Shown: in pieces, positions 57,600 through 64,000 of the stretch
How positions within the stretch are numbered: position 1 is the first letter of the stretch
Layout of the letters: each line of letters starts with the position of its first letter
Source: Hordeum vulgare subsp. vulgare
Lineage: Eukaryota > Streptophyta > Magnoliopsida > Poales > Poaceae
Assembly: GCF_904849725.1 (NCBI RefSeq)
Contig: NC_058521.1
Location: 563,786,176-563,850,175, forward strand
Length of the DNA stretch: 64,000 bases
Direction of reading: 5' to 3'
Translations under genes and position numbers: made by a program
The notes under the pieces: model-generated
Told to the model about the DNA's origin: nothing
Database searches by the model: none
What the model saw: the letters and a program-made list of their open reading frames with translations, nothing else

Positions 57600-59460
57600 A
57601 GCATCCCCAAGCTTAACTCCTGCTCGTCCTCGAGTAGGGAAGTGAAAAAGAATGAATTTTTGATGCTTTCATGCTACCTAGCATAGATGTCCTTTGTAAC
57701 TCCTCTTATGTGACGTGAATGTTCAGATCCATTAGATTCAAAACAATAGTTTGCTATTGACGTGGAAACAATAATAATTCAAGCAAACTAGCAAGGTAGT
57801 CATGAACTTTCAAAATAACAAGGCCAAAAGAAAGTTATCCCTACAAAATCATATAGTCTGGCTATGCTCTATCATCATTGCACAACAAATTTAAATCATG
57901 CACAACCCCGGTATTGGCCAAGTAATTGTTTCACACCTTTACTTCTTCAAACCTTTTCAACTCTCACGCAATACATGAGCGTGAGCCATGGTTATAGCAC
58001 TATAGATGGTGTGGAGTGTGGTGGAGGTTGCAAGACAAAAAAGGAGAAGATAGTCAGATTAACTAGGCATATCAATGAGCTGTGGAGATGCTCATCAATA
58101 TATATCAATGTGAATGAGTAGGGATTGCCATAGAAATGATGCACTAGAGCTACGAGTATGTGAAAGCTCTTAAAGAAAACTAGTGGGTGTGCATCCAACT
58201 TGCTTGCTCACGAAGACCTAAGGCAATTTTGAGGAAGCCTATCATTGGAATATACAAGCCAAGTTATATAATGAAAATTTCCCACTAGCTATATGGTGGT
58301 GACAAAACGAGAGACTCTCAATCCTGAAGATCATGGTGCTTAATATGCACAAGTGTGGAAAAAGTGGTAGCATTGTCCCTTCTCTCTTTTTCTCTCATTT
58401 TTTTTATTTTTTTGGTGGGCTCTTTGGCCTCTCTTTTTTTATTTTATTTTGGTGGGCTTCTTTGGCCTCTTTTATTTCCTCACATGGGACAATGCTCCAT
58501 TAATGATGATCATCACACTTTCAACTCAAAACTTAGAGCAACTATGACTCTATATGGAATGCCTTCGGTAGTGTATCGTGACAATGATCTAGCATGGCAT
58601 AGACATCAATGGAAACATCATGCTAGATATCTTACGATCATGCAATGTAAATGTAGACGTGGTGGCACATGTCATGGTGGTAGTTTCATGGCAATATATC
58701 TCAGAATGACTTTGAAAAAGCCTTAGTAGGTAGGTATGGTGGCTGTTTTGAGGGAGGCTAATGGTGGGTTTTGTGCACCGCCGAAAGTTGCACGGCACTA
58801 AGAAGATAGTGATGGTGGAAGGTGAAAGTGCATCTAAACCATGGACTCAACATTAGTCATGAAGAACTTATATACTTGTTGTAAAAGTTTTATTAGTAAT
58901 CGAAACAAAGCATTCAACGCATACTCCTAGGGGAAGGGTTGGTAGGTATAGACCATCGCGCGATCCCGACCGCCACGCAAAGGATGACAATCAATAGACT
59001 AATCATGCTCAGATTTCATCACATAGCGGTTCACCATACGTGCATGCTATAGGAATCACTAACTTCAACACAAGTATTTCTAGATCCACAACACCTTACT
59101 AGCATGACTTCAATATTACCATAACCACAACTCAAAACTAATTGAGATGAATCAAACTTCTCTAACTATTCAATGCACATGAAGGTGGAAGTTTTCGTAT
59201 CCCTTTGGATAACTACCCCTTTTGAGGCTACTTTCAAAGCATATATCAACTACCAAGCCACGCACCGCTGTGCTCTAAAAGATATAAGTGAAGCACACAG
59301 AGCAAAAGTATCTAGCTCAAAAGATATAAGTGAAGCACATGTGAGCTGAATTGTCTACCAAAAGATATACGTGAAGCTCGAAAAAATCACGGTGAGTGCA
59401 TGTCTCTCTCTCTAGGTGTGCAGCAAGGATGATTGTTACACAACAAAAATAAAAAAACTC
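57600..59460 (-). other. Element J 3' UTR with polypurine tract and stem
   Basis: True polypurine tract 57601-57614. Inverted repeat AGCATTGTCCC (58369-58379) and GGGACAATGCT (58486-58496), perfect. Three AAAAGATATAAGTGAAGC-like repeats at 59276-59375. No gene supported. Confidence 0.72.
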
Positions 59461-59670
59461 CTATGATACAAGACGCTCCAAGCAAAACACATAACATGTG
59501 GTGAATAAAAATATAGCCCCAAGTAACGTTACCGATGGATTGAAGACGAGAGAGGGGATGCCTTCCCGGGGCATCCCCAAGCTTAGGATTTTACGGCATC
59601 CTTGAATCTCTTGGGGTGCCTTGGGAATCCCCAAGCTTGAGCTCTTGCCACTCTTTATCTCTTTGTCCAT
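59461..59670 (-). pseudogene. ORF Y of element J (frameshifted)
   Basis: ATG 59670 (MDKEIKSGKSSSLG) keeps the N-terminus of B's ORF Y, then an indel after about residue 25 throws the frame out. The following DNA still resembles the hydrophobic part. Confidence 0.4.
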
Positions 59671-60218
59671 AAGAACTTCACCCAAAACTTGAAAACTTCA
59701 CAACACGAAACTTAAACAGAAACTCGTGATAACATTATTATGAGAAAGCAAACCACCACTTCCTTAGGTACTGTAGCAAACTGAAATTCTACTTGTGCTG
59801 ATGTTGGGTTACTGTGTTTTCAATCTTCCATGGCTAATACCCCCCGATACTATCCATAGTTTAATCAAAATAAGCAACCAACACAACAAAAACATAATCT
59901 GTTAACAGCAGACCAGTCTGTATCAATCTGTATATTTCGTATACCTCTGGTACTTAAAAAATTCTGAAACATTACTACAGTCTGAAGAATTTGCGTAGCA
60001 ATCAGCAGCAAAAAGAATCTACTCAAAATCTCTTATAGAGAAAAAAATAAATTCTTTTCGTGAGCAGAAAGTTGCTGTCTTTTCCAGCATGACCAAACGA
60101 TCATCCCCAAGACTAATCATAACGGTTTTGCTTGGCACAAACGCAAAAAGAAACACAAAAAACATAATCATAACAGAATTATGAAAGTGTGGAAAACACA
60201 AAACAGAAAGAAAAAGGA

Positions 60219-60254
60219 TAGATTCGTTGGGTTGCCTCCCAACAAGCGCTATTG
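60219..60254 (-). repeat. Conserved hairpin after J ORF X
   Basis: TTGGGTTGCCTCCCAACAAG on the + strand, same block as in A, B and F. Confidence 0.7.
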
Positions 60255-60288
60255 TTTAACGCCCTTAGCTCGGAATTCAATGATGCTC

Positions 60289-61035
60289 TCACAAAAGACA
60301 AGAATGGAAGCACAACGAGAGCATCCTAAAGCATGTGAAAATCACATCTAAGTCTAACATACTTCCTATGCATAGGCATTTTATAGGAAAACAAATTGTC
60401 AAGACAACCAATAGTTGCCATATGCAAGGAAGAAGAAAGAGACAATAGCAATCTCCACATAACGAGAGGTAATTTGGTAACATGAAAGTTTCTACCAAAA
60501 TATTTTCCTCTCTCATAGCAATTACATGTGGGATCATATTCGAATTCAATAATGTAACTATCACAAAGGATATTCTTTCCATGATCCACATGCATGCAAA
60601 GTTGATGCTCTTCAAAATAGTGGGATTATCATCAAATAAAGTCATGACTTCTCCAATCCCACTTTCAGTATTGTTGCAAATATCATATTCATCATGAGGT
60701 TTGAACAAATTTTCAAGATCATAAGAAAGATCATCACCCCAATCATGATTATTGCAACAAGTAGTGGACATAGCAAAACTAGCATCCCCAAACTTAGGGT
60801 TTTGCATATTTTTAGCATGATTGTCACTAATAGAATTTATAGTGAAACCATTGCAATCATGCTTTTCATCCAAGGAGCCCTTGTGAATCAGTTCATGAAT
60901 TTCTTCATCACGATTTTCAGATTCATGCATCTCAAGCAAAACTCCATAGAGAAAGTCAAGTGCGCTCAATGCACTAGCAATTCGTTCCACATAACTGGGT
61001 CTCTTAAAGAGATTAGCTAGTGGATGAGGATCCAT
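60289..61035 (-). pseudogene. ORF X of element J (one frameshift)
   Basis: ATG 61035 (MDPHPLANLF), about 247 bases after the PBS. Residues 1-140 align with B without gaps apart from a few substitutions. One A is missing in a short A run near 60612 compared with B, shifting the frame. The conserved C-terminal part (CMHVDHGKNILCDSYIIEFE, Cys/His patch, hydrophobic segment) continues in the other frame at 60595-60326. So the protein was intact until recently. Confidence 0.58.
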
Positions 61036-61281
61036 ATCAATAGATTTTCAGCAAGCGAAGATGCAAGCATATTGAAGGCGCATGGCACACAAGCGAACAT
61101 GAATCAAGCGAGAGAAAAGGGCGAACAAAAAAGGCAAAAGGAAAAAGAAAACGGCAAAGGAGAAAGGCAAATGAAAATGGCAAATGTGAAGTGGGGGAGA
61201 GGAAAACGAGAGGCAACTGGCAAAAAGGTAAATGCAGGAGATGAGTTTGTGAGACCTACTTGGATAGATCTTGATCTCTCC

Positions 61282-61299
61282 TCCCCGGCAACGGCGCCA
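61282..61299 (-). other. Primer binding site of element J
   Basis: Identical to that of B and C. LTR starts at 61310. Confidence 0.9.
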
Positions 61300-61309
61300 G
61301 AAATACTTC

Positions 61310-62864
61310 TGATGTCAGCTATGCTTCCTCGGCAACGGCGACACGAATAGTCGTGTCGACGGCACCAGGAATCCTTCTGCTACGGCTATGGAGCCTTGCG
61401 TTGGTGTTCCCTCGAAGCAGAAAGGGTGATGTAGACAGCGGTGGTAAGTATTTCCCTCAGTTTGAGAACCAAAGTATCAATCCAGTGGAGGAGTATCACA
61501 AGATCCTGCACAAACACAAAATCTTGCTCCCAATGCTATGAAGGGGTTGTCAGTCCCTTATAGATTGTTCGCCAAGTGAGAACTGAAAGCAACAAAGTAA
61601 CAAAGCAAAGTAAAAGTGGAGGTGTAAACGATGGATGTGAATAGACCCGGGGGCCGTAGTGTTTACTAGTGGCTTCTCTCATGAAAGCAAGTAGACGGTG
61701 GGTGAACAAATTACTATCGAGCAATTGATAGAACCGCGCAAAGTCGTGACGATATCTATGGCAATGATTATATCTATAGGCATCACGTCCAAAACAAGTA
61801 GACCGATACTTTCTGCATCTACTACTATTACTCCACACGTAGACCGCTATCCAACATGCATCTAGTGTATTAAGTCCAAAAGAACAGAGTAACGCCTTAA
61901 GCAAGATGACATGATGTAGATGGACAATCTCATATCAACGACAGAGCCCATCTTGTTACCCTTGATGGCAACTACTTAATGCGTGCCTTGCTGCCCCTAC
62001 TGTCACTGGGAAAGGTCACCACATGGTAGAACCCAAAACCAAGCACTTCTCCCATTGCAAGAATCATAGATCTAGTTGGCCAAACAAAACCCAAGACTCA
62101 GAGAGACTTACAAGGATATCAAATCATGCATACAAGAAATCAACAAAGACTCAAATATATATCATAGATAATCTGATCACAAATCCACAATTCAACAAAC
62201 ACACTGCCAAAGAAGATTACATCGGATAGATCTCCATGAAGATCATGGAGAACTTTGTATTGAAGATCCAAGAGAGAGAAGAAGCCATCTAGCTACTAAA
62301 TACGGACCCGTAGGTCTGAAGTGAACTACTCACGAGTCATTGGAGGGGCGATGATGATGATGAAAAAGCCCTCCAACTCCAAAGTCCCCTCCGGCACGAC
62401 GCCTGGAAGGGTCTCCAGATGAGATCTCGCGGAAACGGAAGCTTGCAGCGGCGGAAAAGTATTTTCAAGGCTCCCCTAAATTTTTGTTGTATTTTAGGGA
62501 ATATATATGCCAAAGATCTAGGTCACCGGGCGGCCAAGGAGGCCACAAGCCCTGCCACCGCCGCCTCCCCTGGTGGCGGAGTGGGGGCTTGTGGGCTCCC
62601 AGGATCCCTCCTGGCTTGGCCCACAGGCCCCCTGATCTTCTTCTGTTCGGGAAAAAATCATTTCGGGAATTTTATTCCGTTTGGACCCTGTTCCAAAATC
62701 AGATCTGAAAAGAGGCAAAAACACAGAAAAAACAGGAACTAGAACTTGGCACTGAATTAATAAGTTAGTCCCAAAAAAGATATAAAAGGTACATAAAACA
62801 TCCAAAGATGACAAGATAACAGCGTGAAACCATCAAAAATTATAGATACGTTTGAGACATATCA
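61310..62864 (-). repeat. Element J 5' LTR
   Basis: Co-linear with 56050-57599. Again contains the mutated primer-site complement (about 61327-61344) close to its end. Dyad at 62540-62595. Confidence 0.92.
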
Positions 62865-62869
62865 TGCAT

Positions 62870-62957
62870 CACCCTTTCCTCTTCAAGGGAAAAACCAGCG
62901 CAAGGCAAGTCTCCGTCAACGTGCCAATTTCTGGCGCTGTTGTATGTTGCTGTAGCA
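62870..62957 (+). repeat. Element F 3' LTR, tail
   Basis: Continues F's LTR after J's right TSD; ends TGTAGCA at 62957, followed by F's TSD GATCT. Confidence 0.88.
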
Positions 62958-63602
62958 GATCTCCATGAAGATCATGGAGAACTTTGTATTGAAGATCCAA
63001 GAGAGAGAAGAAGCCATCTAGCTACTAGCTATGGACCCGAATGTCTGTGGTGAACTACTCACACATCATCGGAGAGGCAATGGTGTTGATGAAGAAGCCC
63101 CTCCATGTCCGAATCCCCTTCTGGCAGGGCACCAGAACGGTCCCTAGATGGGATCTTGTGGAGACACAGGCTTGCGGCGGTGGAAAGGTATTTTCGTGGC
63201 TCTCTTCTTTGGTTTCAGGATTTTAGAAAATTTATAGGCAAAAGAGGTAGGGCAAAGGAGCCACGTGGGGCCCACAAGCCTGCCAGGCGCGCCCCCCAAG
63301 CCGCGGCTAGGGGGCTTGTGACCTCCCCCGAGGTCTCCTGCCTTGGTTCTCAAGTCCCCTGCATATCTTCTGTTATGGAAAAAATCATCCCGCGGGTTTT
63401 ATTTCATTTGGACTCCGTTTAATATTCTTCTCTGAAAAAGGTCAAAAACACGGAAAAAATAGAAACTGGCACTTGGCACTAAGTTAATAGGTTAGTCCCA
63501 AAAAAGATATAAAATAGCATATTCATGCATATAAAACATCCAAAGTTGACAAGATAATAGCATGGAACCATCAAAAATTATAGATACGTTGGAGACGTAT
63601 CA
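62958..63602 (-). repeat. Element A 5' LTR, third fragment
   Basis: Resumes A's LTR after F; dyad at about 63270-63320; ends at 63602 with the LTR start in element orientation (TGATACG on the minus strand). Confidence 0.9.
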
Positions 63603-64000
63603 GAAGGTAAACTCTGTTGAGGAGATCTCCTCCCTTAATGATAAGGTTGACATGATCATGACTCTACTTACTAAGCAAGCTCCTATTGATACTCATGATG
63701 TTCCTTTAAATTCTTTGGTTGCTCAAGAAAGAGAGCAAGTGGATGTTAATTTTATCTCTAGAAACAACTTCAATAATAATGCCTACACGAGTAATTTTGG
63801 TAGCAATCCTAGACCGTTCCATCCAACAACTATGGGAACAACAACAATTATCCTAGCACCAAAAACTCCACTTCTGAATTAGAGAGCATGCTTAAATATT
63901 TTATCACCTCTCAAAAAGCCTTCAACAAGAATGTAGAAGATAAACTAGAAAAATTAGATAGTCTCTCTTTGAAGGTGGACAACATAGCTCATGATGTAGA
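63603..64000 (+). pseudogene. gag: Host K: Athila-type gag fragment interrupted by A
   Basis: Starts in frame AAG at 63604 (KVNSVEEISSLNDKVDMIMT) and continues VDVNFISRNNFNNNAY. A shift near 63830 moves the frame (TSELESMLKYFITSQKAF). It resembles 50539-50900 of F (DVNFVGRNNFGNNNAF, EFINSQKIFNASIEEKLLKI), so K belongs to a related family. It is the oldest layer and runs off the right edge. GAAGG at 63603-63607 is the presumed TSD of A. Confidence 0.75.

Larger units (their letters stand above)
56050..62864 (-). mobile_element. Element J: non-autonomous Athila-type Gypsy, 6.8 kb, inserted in F's 3' LTR
   Basis: LTRs 56050-57599 (1550 bp) and 61310-62864 (1555 bp); TSD TGCAT perfect at 56045-56049 and 62865-62869. 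By eye about 22 differences in the first 480 bp. Internal domain 57600-61309 (3.7 kb) has PBS, ORF X, hairpin, ORF Y and 3' UTR, the same plan as A and B. No gag or pol. It is complete and uninterrupted, so the best copy for comparing this short element type. Confidence 0.93.
39894..62957 (+). mobile_element. Element F: Athila-type Gypsy with gag and protease only, + strand, inserted in A's 5' LTR
   Basis: 5' LTR piece 39894-40679, 3' LTR 54592-56049 plus 62865-62957 after removal of J. TSD GATCT is perfect at 39889-39893 and 62958-62962. The 3' half of its 5' LTR and its PBS are missing, replaced by Copia E and a 209-bp foreign piece. The internal domain 49728-54591 has gag, protease, ORF Y and the same 3' UTR as A, B and J. 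No RT or integrase. The polypurine tract (54577-54590) is followed by the 3' LTR. Confidence 0.88.
1..63602 (-). mobile_element. Element A: non-autonomous Athila-type Gypsy, outer shell of the nest
   Basis: Read on the minus strand. The 3' LTR tip is at 1-32 and the internal domain is split into 33-626, 20630-21943 and 35576-37467 by insertions B and T. The 5' LTR is split into 37468-37754, 39294-39893 and 62958-63602 by H and F. Removing the insertions gives an LTR of about 1.53 kb and an internal domain of about 3.8 kb, the same sizes as in B and J. It has no gag or pol, only decayed ORF X and ORF Y. Bases 63603-63607 (GAAGG) should be one copy of its TSD; the other copy lies left of the window. 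Family resemblance is to Sabrina-like elements, unverified. Confidence 0.85.

Noticed and set aside
1..64000. Any host gene or host non-coding RNA gene
   Set aside because: Every stretch could be placed in one of the repeat layers; no non-element coding sequence was recognised.

Overview
The window is a stack of nested LTR retrotransposons and contains no recognisable host gene. The LTR types (Athila-type Gypsy with LTRs starting TGATACG or TGATGCG, a TAT-type Gypsy, and BARE/Angela-type Copia with LTRs starting TGTTGG), their density and the nesting depth point to a large-genome Triticeae grass (wheat, Aegilops, barley or rye). Family names such as Sabrina, WHAM or Angela are resemblance only; nothing could be searched.

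Layout, read from LTR ends and 5-bp target site duplications (TSDs). Outermost host K is an Athila-type gag on the + strand (63603-64000). Element A (minus strand, from before base 1 to 63602) is inserted in it, and everything else lies inside A. B (627-20629, TSD GCACC) sits in A's internal region. C (6393-19671, TSD AGGGA) sits in B's 5' LTR. D, a Copia LTR pair without internal domain (10544-13521, TSD TATGC), sits in C's integrase, and a small Mutator-like MITE (17306-17464) sits in C's gag. T, a 13.6-kb TAT-type element (21944-35575, TSD GTGCA), is a second insertion in A's internal region. A's 5' LTR took solo LTR H (37755-39293) and element F (39894-62957, + strand, TSD GATCT). F contains Copia E (40680-49518, no matching TSD) and, in its 3' LTR, element J (56050-62864, TSD TGCAT). 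The deepest path is K > A > B > C > D.

Coding capacity. C, T and E carry gag, protease, reverse transcriptase, RNase H and integrase, all with nonsense or frameshift damage. E is the least damaged, with one stop and one frameshift seen. F encodes only gag and protease. A, B and J have 3.7-kb internal domains with neither gag nor pol. Instead they share a 249-aa reading frame (ORF X) just after the primer site and a shorter frame (ORF Y) in the 3' half. They look like non-autonomous elements that would need proteins from relatives such as C.

The most interesting material is non-canonical: ORF X and ORF Y, repeated polypurine-tract copies set in hairpins, a GC-rich dyad just upstream of the LTR TATA box in several families, conserved stems in the 3' untranslated region, LTRs of J that have absorbed primer-site remnants, and in T an antisense gene with clean GT-AG introns next to a 69-bp tandem array.
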